Shown here piece by piece: positions 1 to 11,384 of a stretch of DNA of 56,436 nt (within the stretch, counting starts at the first letter, position 1; every line of letters starts with the position of its first letter). The notes under the pieces are model-generated. The model did not search any database, had not been told where the DNA came from, and worked only from the letters and a program-made list of their open reading frames with translations. The translations under genes were made by a program, and so were the position numbers. The stretch covers positions 2,052,935-2,109,370 of the forward strand of contig BCIH01000002.1 of assembly GCA_002897115.2 (NCBI GenBank). Direction: 5' to 3'. The DNA is from Prototheca cutis (Eukaryota > Chlorophyta > Trebouxiophyceae > Chlorellales > Chlorellaceae).

Positions 1-31
<31 letters not shown>
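1..31. repeat. Poly-G homopolymer at window edge
   Basis: Thirty-one uninterrupted G at the very start. Similar pure G or C runs occur in introns elsewhere in this window. This one lies downstream of the last visible exon of the LSD1-like gene, so it probably sits in an intron of that gene and is where the assembly broke. Confidence 0.9.
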
Positions 32-32
<1 letters not shown>

Positions 33-186
33 GTTTGACGGGCAGGAGGGGTGACTGGCAGGGGGTGGGCTGGCCAAATACTGCTTGAGCAGCAGCATGG
101 ATGGCCACAGCATCATGGACTCTCCCATGCCCTTCCCATCTCAACAGGCATAAAAATGGACACAGCAACGAAACAAGAGAACGCAC

Positions 187-956
187 GTGTGAGAAAGCGC
201 CAGGCCAGGCTGACGAGTGTCCTGTCGGGTTCAGCAACAGCCGCAACCATGAGGTCGTGATCGCAGTAGCGAGCGACGTTGCGTCGCCAGCGTGCCAGCA
301 CCCAGTTCCGCAGTGCGACATACTTCGAAACGCTGGAACCCTGGGGCAGCATGCCCTGCTCCTCCTCAGCCAGCGTGTGTGTGGGCAGCCCACACTGCGG
401 GGTGGCGGTGTACGGGTTTGTTACAGCAGGCGGCGGTTGTCAGTGGGACGGGCTGGCCGATTGGCTTGTTTGAAGAACACGCATAGCAGAAGACGCCAGT
501 TTGATAGGGAAATCGATGAACAGCGCCTGCTCTGTGGCAGGCATTTATTCGCACTCTCAACGTCAACCCCCACCGTATGTCCCACACCCACCCGCCTACA
601 CACCCCAGGCCAACTGCCACCCACAAACATCTAAGACGCACCGCCCAAGCCGTGAGGGTGTTGCGGTCTGCTGGCCCATCCTGCTGGCCCTTGTTGGGCC
701 GTCGCTTGTCACCGGAACTGGCCGAGGAATGGCTGGTGAGGGAGAGGTCGTCGTCGCTGGTGAAGGCACTGGAACTCGAGCTCAGCGTGCTGAGCTGGAG
801 CACCGCCATGGACTTGGTCGCCGCAGTCCGCTGCTTCTTCTGCATGGGGGACGCCGACCGCGGCTGGAACGTCGACCGAGGTGGGGGGGCCGCTGGGGAG
901 CACCCGACGCGTCCGCGCTCCGAGGGCCCGCTGCCATTCGTCTCCCGTGGCGGCAT
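187..956 (-). CDS. LSD1-like histone lysine demethylase (LDL/FLD type), N-terminal exons only
   Basis: Partial gene running off the left edge. Exon 1 is 956-642 (an in-frame ATG at 971 is also possible) and exon 2 is 394-187. The introns are GT-AG, phase 0 then phase 1. Exon 1 encodes a Ser/Pro-rich low-complexity N-terminus typical of these proteins. Exon 2 reads GLPTHTLAEEE, then ALRNWVLARWRRNV, then AWRFLT. This is the start of a SWIRM domain in the order seen in plant LSD1-like proteins, where 'G(F/L)P.d.LtEEE' precedes 'vRNhIiakWReNv'. The family oxidatively demethylates histone H3 mono- and dimethyl-lysine using FAD; SWIRM binds chromatin. The amine-oxidase domain would lie beyond the window, so catalytic residues cannot be checked. 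The donor after FLT is AC|GTGCGT. Confidence 0.72.
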
Positions 957-971
957 TGTTGCCACCTCCAC

Positions 972-1976
972 GCCTTGGGTGCCAGCAAACTTGCGCAGTC
1001 AAGGGCCCAGCAGCGCTTGTTTAGAATCGAATGGACTGTCTCGCGGGTGTGCCACGCCCATGTTCCTTGCACAGCCCTCTTCCCTGGGCCCCAGAAACAA
1101 CAAGGTAGCGTTGGCTTTCTTGTCCCACATGAAACAACATGCACGCATGCATGATCAAAGACGTTTCAAACAGGCTGACAAGGGAAATCGGGGCGCTTGG
1201 GTGTCGCCGGGGCCATCGAGTGGATGGGGGCACCCACCCTCACTGGAACATAACACAAACACTCGGAATTGGATGCCGGTAGGATTGCAGCCAACACCAC
1301 TCAAACTCACCTCGTGCGTCTATTGCATAGCGCTACTGACACTCGCGGGGAGGTGTCCTTGAGTAGCGGGGGAGCTCTGCCCCAGGCAGGGATGCCTTCA
1401 TGGCCACACCCCCACTGCCTGCTGCCTGTCCGGGATCTTCGTCCAACAGAGGAGCCAAGGTTGTCACATTCCCTTTGGCAGGCCGACTTTGATTGTTCTT
1501 GCACCGCAAAACCTTTTTTGTGTGCAGGATTTGCGAAGATCGCTGCTGTAGCCTGGTCCCTCGACATGATGGGGGTTTTTGCGTTGGGGGGATCACTATT
1601 TTTTGAGCTTTTCCGCTCGCGCGTACCAGGGCGCGACCCTTTCCGGATCCTCGCCATGCACAGGCATGCCGTTCTACTCCATGCACTGCATGTAGTTGTA
1701 TTTTTGTCCATGAACTGAATATTTGGTTCAATTTGGATATAGAGAGCGCTCCCAGAGTGATCCTGTTGCCCACTGAGAGAACGAGCGGCGAGCAGACCGG
1801 GTGGTCCAGTGCGTCCCACGGCCCTCCCCTCGTTCGCGTCCAGCGTGGGCCCCCGGGCCCTTGGAAATGATGCCAACGACAGCTTGCTAGATTATAACGG
1901 CATTCAAGCAAAGCGCGCCTTTGCCGGGAAGCTGCCGGCGTGACCTAGCCTACGAGCAGTCTCCTAGCACCTGGCC
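972..1976. other. Divergent intergenic region
   Basis: About 1 kb between the outward-reading LSD1-like and DCAF13 genes. It must hold both promoters and 5' UTRs. The short open frames here do not resemble any family and overlap each other on both strands. No TATA-like or repeat element is convincing. Confidence 0.5.
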
Positions 1977-3912
1977 ATGAAGGTCAAGGTGATAAACCAT
2001 GATGAGCAAGCCCGCACCCGGGCCTGCTCCCAGGACGTCATCCGGGTCCACCGCAACCTAGACCCCAGTCTCCACCCCTTTGAAAAGGCCACCGAGTACA
2101 CCCGGGCCCTGAACTCTGGTGAGTGGGGTTGGGATTAGAGGGGGGTCGACCCAGGCGAGTTCAAGGAGGGCATAGCAAGCATTGCAAGCCGCCCGGAGGC
2201 CAGGGAGAGACCAGCCTCTCATCATGACGAGCTCATACATGGATGCACACTCCACTACGAAACACCTGCCTACAAAAGAGACACGCATTCACCCATGCCC
2301 CCCCCCAAAAAACTCGCGATCTAACGATCCAAACCCCCCACATTCCATTGTATCACAGCCAAGCTGGACCGTATTTTTGCGCGGCCCTTCCTGGCGGCGC
2401 TGCCGCATGATGACGGCATCACGTGCCTGGCGCGCTCTCCCGCCCGACTCAACTGCCTGCTGGCCGGCAGCGCCGACGGCCAGGTGCGGGTGTGGGACAT
2501 TGCCGCTCGGCGGGCACTGCGACGGCTGGTGGGGCACAGCGGTGCCGTAACAGGTGTCGCAGTAGCTCCTTCGGGCGACGTCGCGGTGAGCGCGGGGGCC
2601 GATGCGACGCTGCGGCTCTGGCGCGTGCCATTTGCGCCGTTTGCGGGGGGCAGCGTCGTTCGGGACGCGGCCCCGGCGCTGCAGTGGACGGCGCCTGGGG
2701 CGCTGCGGTCGGTGGACCACCACTGGGACAGGCCGCAGTTTGCGGCGGCTGGGCCGGGCGTGGGCATCTGGGATCACGCACGCAGCGAGCCCCTGCGCAC
2801 GCTCAACTGGGGCGCCGACACGGTCACTTCGGTGCGATTCAACCCTGCGGAACCCGATCTCCTAGCTTCAACCAGTGCCGACCGGGCCGTGGCACTGTAC
2901 GACCTCCGTTCAGGGACAGCCACGCGGAAAATTATTATGCAGACCAAGAGCAACGCCCTGGCCTGGAACCCCATGGAAGCCTTTAATTTCACCGGTAAGG
3001 GGTCGGTTGCCTTTTGGGGTAGTGGCCACCATTTTTTGTTTTATTCACAGTGAAACTTCTCTCTCAAATGATACCATGGCATGATTCTGAACAGATACAA
3101 CATTGTTCATGCGAATCAAACGGAACAAAACAAACTCCTGGCTACATCCATGCATGTGCAGTGGCGAACGACGACTGCTGTCTGTACACGTACGACATGC
3201 GGCAGTTGAACGTGGCACTGTGCGTGCACGAGGGCTTTGTCTCGGCGGCCATGGACGTGGACTATTCACCCACGGGACGGGAGTTTGTGGCGGGAGGGTA
3301 CGACCGCTCGGTGCGCATCTTTGCCCGGGACGGCGGCCGCTCGCGCGAGGTGTACACAACAAAGCGCCAGCAGCGCGTGTTTGCCGTGCGCTTTTCAGGA
3401 GACGGGACCTACGTCTTCTCGGGCTCGGACGACATGAACGTGCGCATCTGGAAGGCGCAGGCATCCCAGCAGTTGGGCATCACGCTGCCCCGGGAACGCC
3501 AGAAAGCAGCCTACGCCGCCGCACTGGTTGAACGCCACAAGCACCTGCCAGAGCTCCGCAAGATTGTCAACACCCGCCACCTCCCAACCTCCATCTACAA
3601 GGTCCGTGTGCTTTTCAGTGGGTTTATCTTGGTTATTCTTACTGTTCTTCTCATTGTCGCTGGAAAGTTCAGGAAACAAAACATCGATCCCAGGCAGGGA
3701 CAATCCCTAATTCCTCCCAAAAATCCCCCGGAATTTTTTTTAACGAGCTCATCTGAAACTCACCATCACCACACACGCAGGCCACCAAGCTGCGGAGAGA
3801 GATGCAGGAATCGGACCGCCGCAAGCTCAAGAACCGCATGGCCCACAGCAAGCCGGGGGCGATCAAGGTGACGCCCGCGCGCAAGAGGAAGATTGTGGAG
3901 GAGCTGGAGTGA
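1977..3912 (+). CDS. DCAF13: DCAF13/SOF1, WD40 protein of the small-subunit processome
   Basis: Four exons: 1977-2118, 2359-2994, 3162-3601 and 3781-3912. They give 449 residues, the usual DCAF13/SOF1 length (about 445). The protein starts MKVKVI and has the family's SQD...H..DP.L.P.E...EY.RALN leader, followed by WD40 repeats (QVRVWDIA, TLRLW, NVRIW among others). The family hallmark WNPMEAFNFT is split exactly by intron 2. The C-terminal SOF1 domain reads LPRERQKAAYAAALVERHKHLPELR, then IVNTRHLPTSIYK, and ends in a basic RKLKNRMAHSKPG / PARKRKI region. SOF1 acts in the nucleolus in 18S rRNA processing; DCAF13 is also a CUL4-DDB1 substrate receptor. It is tail-to-tail with the kinase gene, with 133 bp between stops. 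Confidence 0.95.
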
Positions 3913-4045
3913 GGTTCGGAAGAGCCAATGACGTGGCATTTCTTTTGGAGGCGCCAGAGATTCCCACGGCGTTTGTGCGCATGGGCACTGCACCTCCTGT
4001 GGACAGTGGAGACGACCTGCCTGTTGCTCGAGCGGCCAAGGGATC

Positions 4046-5543
4046 TCAGAAGTCCATGTAAACAGGGGCCCCGCCACGGCCATGGTCCTGGAACAAGTCG
4101 GGCAGCCGCTGCTCAGCATGGAAGCGGGTGGCATCGGCAGCCGAAGCCACCTGCGGTTGTGCAGGAAAGGGTTTATAATTGGGCGGCACAAGGACATCAT
4201 CTGGTGCTGCGAGATTGAAGACCAGTCATCACCCTCTGTTGTGATCCCATGCAATTGCCCCCTTGGCCCTGCATGCGCCACACTGGAACCGGCCTGCCTT
4301 GGGAATGTACGGCGCCTTGAGTTTCTGAGCCGCCAGGCCCTTCCAATCAAAGCCTGCGAACCAGGGGTGCCGCTTCACGTCCCGCAGACCAGCCTAGAAG
4401 AATGGGTGGGGTGGGAGCTGTCCGTAGTGTGAGCGAGCAGGAAAGGGTTTTTTTTAATGGAAATACAGTTTTGCGGTGCAGCATGGCCACTGGGCTTGCA
4501 AAGCCTGGCTGTCATAATTATGATGGGGCGTCCAATCACATGAGACGCACACACAGTGCTGCAGAGGAACCCAGACCGACACCGGGCGATGCTGAACCAG
4601 CACTCCTTTTGGAAACATACCGGTCCGCATCCCAGACGGCGGCTGGGCTGCTTCTGCAGCAGACGCCTGACAAGGTCCTTGAGGTTCTGCCGATGGGGAA
4701 GAGCATGTTTGGTTAGTGGTGGTATCTGGAAAGTAAGAAGCCAGTTTTCATGTGCCCCATGCTAACATGCAGCGTCTTCTCCCACCAAACAGGATGCCCT
4801 CTCGCCCTTGCCTTGCTAAAGTGTGGGGGCATGACATAATCAACGGCACAGATGGCTCGGAACATGTCGGCCCGAGACTCTCGATGGAACGGCGTCGCAC
4901 CGGCCATCATCTCATAGATCAGCACCCCCAATGCCCAGCTGCATGCTTGTTTGGTCACTGATATGTTCATTGAAGCAAGGCAGGCGAAGAAGAAGAAGAG
5001 TGTTTTGTTGAATAAATGAACCCTTCCACATGACGGCTGCCAGTTTCGTACCAGTCGACGGGCAGGCTGTGGCCCGACTGCATGAGGAGCTCTGGAGCCA
5101 GATACTCTGGTGTGCCGCACAGCGTGTAGCTCCGGCCATCAGGCGCGACATGTTTAGCAAACCCAAAGTCCGCGAGCTTGAGGTAACCGTTGCGGTCCAG
5201 CAGCAGATTTTCAGGCTTCAAGTCCCTGTTTGGAGGAGAGGGGTGCTTGGCAAAGGGATGGGAAAGGCAATCATGGGAGGGATGATCAATCAGCATCAGG
5301 ATGAGGAGGCATGAGGATTGAAGACCAAGCCAGAACATGTAGAGCGGTGCAATCAGGCACACATTCAAATGCAGGCATCCGAGACCAACACACTGCCAAG
5401 CCGCCAGGTCCACACCGCCAAACGATGTTTTGGTTGTGCAGCGCCTCGAGTCCCAGAATGACACAGCCAGCATAAAACCGGGCCGCCGCCTCGGACAGAG
5501 GGTCTAACCTCTCCTGCAGTGACGGTTGTGGGTGTGTGCGTGG

Positions 5544-5632
<89 letters not shown>

Positions 5633-7808
5633 GCTCAGGCGGCCAGCAACCCAGGCCAGCTTGAGCAGAGTTGGACTGCTCTACCTTCCCTCCCGGAGAC
5701 ACAAGCAAGACCACCCTCCAACCTGGAGATAAGTGAAAAACTCGCCACCCTGGTGAAATTCCATGGCCAGGTACAGGCTGCACACGAGGAGCGGTATGGG
5801 GTGTTGTTGAGCGGGTGATGATTTCTTTTTCTAATCATGACAGTCTGCCTGCACGGCTGAGTGGGTGCCCTGTGATGCGAGGCGCTGCACGGTGTCAGGC
5901 ACGCACTATGACCATGCAGTCATGGAGCCGCTAGAATTGGCCCAGAAACTCCTCCCCCGGTCTGCAACAGATCTCTCGCACTTGTGCTCGTCCTGCTGTG
6001 CGGATACGAGCTTGGTCAGGAAAGGCGAGGTGAAGGATGCCATCAGCGCCTTCTCCCGTCGCACATGAGCCTGCGTTGAATCATTGTGCAGGTTGCTTAC
6101 GGTGTTTCTTTGGGCGAATGCAAGCCTGACATGACATGCAAGGCATCCCATGTGGCACTAACTGAATGGCTAAACCCCAGAGCCCCACCTGGAGTTTCTT
6201 CTCGATGATGAGGGACTTGGGCAAGACCTTGAGAGCAAACACTTGGCCACCACAGGTGACCAGGGTCACGTAGCCAAACGCCCCCGTGCCCAGCACAGCC
6301 AGGTACTCCATGTCCGACAGCTGGAAGCTGGAAGGAAGGTGGATGGTCCCAGCGACGCGGGGTGAGGGGCTGGCTGTCATTGCATGTGCACGGGAGGAGG
6401 AAAGCGTGGCTGTTGTTGGTCCGGGGACGGTCGCTGCCGGTGGTCCGGGGACGGTCGCTGCCGTTGGTCCTTGGGCACAAACTACTGTGTCGCTCCGTGG
6501 AGGAGCAGGGTCATCCTCGGTCCTGCAGACCGCATGCAGTACAAGGGTTCTGGAACCTGCAGCCGTGAGGGTTTTGTTGGTCGCCGGCAGTGCTGGCAGT
6601 GGGTCTCTCTGGCTTGCAGGCCAAACGTCGTCACTGCCAGCCTTGCCATGATCTCCCTCCTCTGGCCATTCGGTGACTTCATCTGTCTTGCTTTCTTCCA
6701 GGCGCTGGACCATCTGGATGATGCCAGCGTCGACGGCCCAGACAACCATGGTGGTGGCAGCAACGGCCGTCGCCTGTGCCGAGCCGGCGGGACCAGGAAG
6801 CGAGCCGAGCTCCCTCAACCACAGCACACTGCCAAGAAGGGTGGGCATAAGTAGGTAGGGAGGTAGATGATGCGCACCTGGCTGCAGTTGTGCGTCAGAC
6901 AAGCTAGGGTTCTGTAGAGCTGGCGGTGCCCTGATATTCAAATGCACATCCCATCAACAATCCGGGAGTCCCCACCACCCCAGGCCCGTCTGCATGTCCA
7001 TTGCTTCGTCAATCCTCTACAGAAACTCGCTCACCTTCCGGCACCGCAGATCTGCAGGGCCGCAGGGGGATGCGCTGCCGCAGTTTTTTTATCGGATACC
7101 CAGTGCGCGACACCCGTCTCCACCACTTGCAAGCAGTCGTCCTCCAGGGAAGGGTCTGGAAACAGCGTGCCTCCCTCCTGGACGCGACGGCCAGCCATTG
7201 CCCCAACCACCGTCCGCAGTGCACTGGGCGACAGACCCGAGAGTGCTCTGCAGGATCTGAGTGCCCTTTCTGTGTGGGGGGGGAGGTTTGTGGACAGGCG
7301 AAGGAGGCATTGACTGATGAAACAGAACAGGGCATGGTACGCCTGCCAAGGCCATCTTGGAGAGGGCCGGCTGGTGCCGTGAACAGGACAAACTGCCCCT
7401 GCCTCTCCCCACCCATTGCCAAGGGCATACACTGACACCGGCCATGCACCCACCGAGCAATGCAGTGGTGGCATCGGACTTGGGGATGCTGCCGACCAGG
7501 GCTTTGAGAATGGCAGCGGCCGTGCCGTCGTCGGCACCACCCAACAGCGCCATGCGGCGGCCGCTCATGCCGCCCTCGCTCCTGTGACGGCGGGGCTCGA
7601 CGGCGGCAGCATGGACTCTGGTGGAAGGACTCTTGTTCAGGGGTCGCTTGGGAAGGGTGATGGCTCTTCCCAAGGCGCGCACCAGCACCTGTCTCTGGCC
7701 TGGAATGGACGGCTGCTGGTGCAGGGGGCGAGGGGCCGCAGGGGCAACACCGTCCTGAGATGCCATTGGGGCTGCCTTCACTTTGGATGTCGAGGCACAA
7801 AGGCCCAT
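4046..7808 (-). CDS. AGC-family protein kinase with one cyclic-nucleotide-binding-like domain (PKG-like)
   Basis: Eleven exons: 7808-7454, 7269-7035, 6828-6189, 6070-5982, 5777-5723, 5513-5416, 5225-5052, 4938-4812, 4686-4621, 4393-4298 and 4150-4046. They give 679 residues. The N-terminus MGLCASTSK fits N-myristoylation plus palmitoylation. Residues about 122-225 resemble a single CNB domain ([19 protein letters not shown]...CLQVVETG...[14 protein letters not shown]). A Pro-rich linker with a short duplicated unit follows. The kinase domain spans about 378-640, with [29 protein letters not shown], activation Thr in [13 protein letters not shown], and [10 protein letters not shown]. The tail ends VYMDF, similar to PKA/PKG. 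Introns 8 (AAG|GCAAGG) and 10 (AAG|GCAGGC) use GC donors. The 5th intron holds an 85-nt G/C run. Whether cyclic nucleotide is bound is doubtful (see findings). Confidence 0.88.
5545..5629. repeat. 85-nt poly-G (poly-C in gene sense), intronic
   Basis: An uninterrupted G run inside the intron separating the TYLQ and ERLDPL exons of the kinase gene. In transcript sense it is a poly-C tract. Exact length is likely to be an assembly estimate. Confidence 0.95.
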
Positions 7809-8791
7809 ACACCGAAACAGCCGATAAATCCGGACTATGGACCAGTACGGTGTTGTTTCAGTGCCGGACGAGTCGGGGCAGCATGCGGCATGTCCACATC
7901 GCGGGCCTAGTCTCCGGCGCACCAGCACTCCTTATCCCGTTCAAATGCAATGATCCGAAGTTCTGAACGAACGAAACGGAATATCATATCTCTGTGTGGC
8001 GTCTTCTGCAAGCGGGGCTGGAAACTAGCCATCGGCAACTTCCGCGAGGTCACCAGCACAAACCCTGGCGTGGTTGCTACCGCCCCGGCACGTTGAGACG
8101 AGGCAGTCAGGGCGCAAAGAACTTGCCCGGACTGCATGCATGGAGATCTAAATGTCATTACGGACCTGGCAGTTTATCAGCGGGCAACACAGCACGTCTG
8201 CCATCGTACCATGCAGGGCGAAAATAATGCAACCAGCTCAGCCAGCAACAGCGTCACATCACCCCGGGGGTTGCTGGGCATCACTGATGGCTGTGAATTG
8301 TCACCCCCCACAGGGCAATAGGAAGGTGGATGACCATCTTAATGATGGGCCACCGAGTTGCAACAAGTGCCGTGCCAGGCTCAATTTCCAGGACTTTCTA
8401 AAACCTCCTTGCACGACCTGCCCTGCCTTTCAAAAAGGAACCCAACCCACTCTCTGAGCAATGTGGCCAGGGAATGCGGTCCAACAGGCATTTTGTTTGG
8501 AACCCATGCCCTTGCTGTGCAGGTGGGAGTCGACGAATCTCGAGAAGGTTTCATCATTTTTGCCCTGTACTGTAGGCCGGTGAAAGGGGTCCCGTGCCCC
8601 GCTCCCCCGGGGGCCGCGAAGTCCCGGGCTCGCAATGCGTAATCTTTCAGGTGCCAGCCAACAGCAGGGCTCGAACCGGACACAGGTACTCGCGGCAGAG
8701 ATTGTCAGGCATATTTGAATATATTGATTGCATCTTAAAGGGGTATCCCGGTTTCTCCAGTGGGAGTGGCTGGTCGTGAAAGGGGGCAGGG
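7809..8791. other. Divergent intergenic region with an inserted repeat
   Basis: About 1 kb between the kinase gene (-) and the PTGES2-like gene (+). Positions 8206-8574 are a dispersed inverted-repeat element, annotated separately. The rest holds 5' flanks of both genes and no supportable coding sequence. Confidence 0.6.
8206..8574. mobile_element. Dispersed ~370-bp element with terminal inverted repeats, copy 1 (MITE-like)
   Basis: This segment is repeated with high similarity at 53392-53762 and, truncated, at 56232-56379. The left end GTACCATGCAGGGCGAAAAT is nearly the reverse complement of the right end (TTTTTGCCCTGTACTGTA here, TTTTTGCCCTGCACTGTAC in copy 2). That gives imperfect terminal inverted repeats of about 24 bp. 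Conserved internal blocks include GTCACATCACCCCGGGG and GGGCAATAGGAAGGTGGA. No transposase reading frame is present, so it would be a non-autonomous element. Target-site duplications are not clear. Confidence 0.75.
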
Positions 8792-10552
8792 ATGCAGCGG
8801 TTCAGGGGGGTGACTCGCCTGCTGGCTCCCCTCCGCGCCGGCGCGCGAGCCGTCGAGAATGATGCGGCAGCGTCCTCAAGGCAAGCGGAATATGCATACT
8901 GACGTCGGGATGCAGTGCAGAGAGGGCAGGGGATTGTGCTGGCCTCAACCAGTCTTGAGGCGCCATCCTTTGGCTTGCTGCTGTGCCATGCGAGCTGGTG
9001 ACCCTTCCAACTCCACGCACGCGCACCGTGCAGGCTCTTCAGTACCGTGTCGACGGGTCAGGTGGCCTCTGGCCGTGGCCCAAGGCTAGCTGCTGCAGCC
9101 GCGGCCGCCCTGGCAGGCGGTACCGCCGCTGTGGTGGCCTTTCCCTCTGGTCTGGGCCTCCGGCCTCATGCTGACGCAGCGCCTCCTGCGCCAGAGGTAT
9201 GTTGTGGGGGGCTGTGGTGGAACATGAGGGCATGCTTGGCAGCAGGAGGGGTCGTGTGTATGAAGAGGACAGAGCCGCCCCGAGGGCTGTCTCCATGTGT
9301 TCACTTGGCCATGCTGGTGCCCAGAACTCGGCTGAACCCACACCCACAGCTGGAACCTGTGCCAGCCGAGGAAAAATACATTGTGCCCTCGGGACCTGTG
9401 GCCCTTCCCAGTGAGATTGTGCTGTACCAGTATGAGGTGTGCCCTTTCTGCTGCAAGGTCAAGGCCTTCCTCGACTACCACAAGGTGGGGACAGTTGTGG
9501 GTCATTTTGGGGGGGATGGGGCGCCCTGGCAGGAAGGAGGGATGGAGAGTAGGCCGTTTTTGAGGCGGGAATGATACCTGTACGAGCGCATTGCTGCATT
9601 GTCTGCCCCGATCACATGTTTGCCCATGAATCCAAGACCTAACACTGAAAATAAAAAAAAAACAAAAAACAAAAAACAGATTCCGTACAAGTGTGTGGAG
9701 GTCAACCCGTTGACCAAGGCAGAGTTGAAATGGTCCGAGTACAAAAAGGTCCCTGTGGCTGTTTTGGACGGCGAGCAGTGCAACGACTCGAGCGCCATCA
9801 TCTCCCGCCTGGCGGCAGCGGCGGCCGGTCCTAACGGTGATGCCCAGCCCGCGACAGCCAGTGCTGCGTCCGGCTGGTTTGGGTGGATGAACGGCGGCGC
9901 CGGGAGCGCTGGCGGCGCCTCAACGACACCAGACGCAGAGGGCAGCGATGACTCGGAGCGGCGGTGGAGGCGCTGGGTTGACGAGCGCTTTGTGCGCGTG
10001 GTAACTGTCAACATCTACCGCAGCGCGGGCGAGGCCTGGCAGACGTTTGATTACATCACCGAGCACGGAAACTTTGGGTGGGCGCAGCGCCAGGCTGCGC
10101 GCGTCGTGGGCGCGGGCATGATGTGGGCTGTCAGCGGCCGCCTGCGGAAAAAGTATGGCGTCGAGGGAGACGTCCGCCACGAGCTCTACGCGGTAAGCAT
10201 AGATCATTGTTGTTGTTGTTGTTTTTTGGGGGAGGGTTATGGTGTTTTCCTGGGTTTTTTTCCTGGGATTTTCCCTGTTTTCTTTTTGGCCGCTTCATCT
10301 GGTTCAAACCAACCAGTGAACAATCGACCCTTCAAAAACACACAGGATGCCGAGGAGTGGGTGCAGGCGGTGGGGGGGGGTCCCTTCCATGGCGGCGCTG
10401 CACCGGATCTCGCCGATCTCGCGGTGTTTGGCGTGGTCCGCTCCGTCACGGGGACGGACACCTTTAATGACCTGATGCACCACACCCGCATCGGGCCGTG
10501 GTACGAGGCCATGTTTGACGCCGTGGGGGACTCGGCACGCCTGAAGGCATGA
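8792..10552 (+). CDS. Prostaglandin E synthase 2-like protein (thioredoxin-fold/GST, mitochondrial-type leader)
   Basis: Five exons: 8792-8880, 9034-9196, 9350-9484, 9680-10192 and 10346-10552, giving 368 residues. The first ~37 residues are Arg-rich with RLFSTVS, a typical mitochondrial presequence ending. An Ala-rich hydrophobic segment (about 48-75) may be a membrane anchor. The thioredoxin-fold part reads LYQYEVCPFCCKVKAFLDYHK, carrying the family's CPFC redox motif, followed by VNPLTKAELKWSEYKKVPV and the C-terminal GST-like helical part (LADLAVFGVVRS, GPWYEAMFDAVG). Plant and algal members are often annotated PTGES2 although prostaglandin synthesis is not established there; a glutaredoxin-like role is as likely. 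Intron 1 uses a GC donor (AAG|GCAAGC): without it the phase is broken. An Ala/Gly/Ser-rich insert (about residues 180-205) interrupts the domain. Confidence 0.85.
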
Positions 10553-11384
10553 ACGAGAGTGCTGGAGTCTTCTCCAATGTTCATGCACCTGAAGGGCGAA
10601 TTCCACTCGGGCACGGACGCGACTGCCAGCCGGGCGGTGGACACGGGTCCGAGCACAAGGGCGATCCCTGTTGAACTGTCAGATGGGTCCAGGCCTGGGC
10701 GCATCGATTGACGATGGATTTCGTGTTTCTTCACAGGGACACATGTGTCGTCCATGCACAACAGAGGAAGAAGAAATGTAGGTTTCCGAACGTCCGGTGA
10801 AGTCGGGGTTGGGGCCCCACCAACAGGCACCCAACCGGGGCCCCCCGGGAATTGCGATCGAAATCCCGCTCGCGGTGTCACGAGGAATAGCCTAGGGCCG
10901 CCTGGCCTTTCGAGGCCAGTCATCTCCTCAGCCGTCGCCCAGTTCCCAAAAAACATAGGCATGCTGCCCTGCATCATTGACGACGCATTACATCCTCACC
11001 CACTATGCGATCCTGTCGGTCGGCTGCTGACGAGGCTGGGTTGGGCCATCCGTCGGCCTGAGCGTGCGCGGCTGCGAACGGATGCAAACTGAGATGGGAG
11101 TGCTCCAGGGCGTGTGGAACTGCATGGTGGCCAAGGGCACCGCCCGACAGCAAATCGGCATGGAGACGGGAAGGACGCAGACAGCTGTTCACGCGCAAGC
11201 GGAGCGGACAGAGCTCTCGGACGGTGAGAGGCAGGGGCCATTCCCCACGTGGAACATCGGCGGTGCAGATGGAACCGACGCGAGGTTTTCCCTGCGCATG
11301 GCATGTGAAAGCTGCTGCCTCCCCGAAAGCAGATTCATTGCCCCGATAGTGACTGTGTTTCATTACTTGTGATATGCCGCAGCC
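10553..11384. other. Intergenic region
   Basis: About 830 bp between two same-strand genes. It should hold the 3' UTR of the PTGES2-like gene and the promoter of the next kinase. I see no conserved protein, RNA gene or repeat in it. Confidence 0.5.

Noticed and set aside
1..31. Terminal poly-G as a telomere
   Set aside because: Pure G without a repeat unit; green-algal telomeres are TTTAGGG-type. Similar runs occur in introns.
8660..8700. GGGCTCGAACC resembling a reversed tRNA B box (T-loop)
   Set aside because: The flanks do not form a T-stem, D-arm or acceptor stem on the minus strand, so no tRNA is called.
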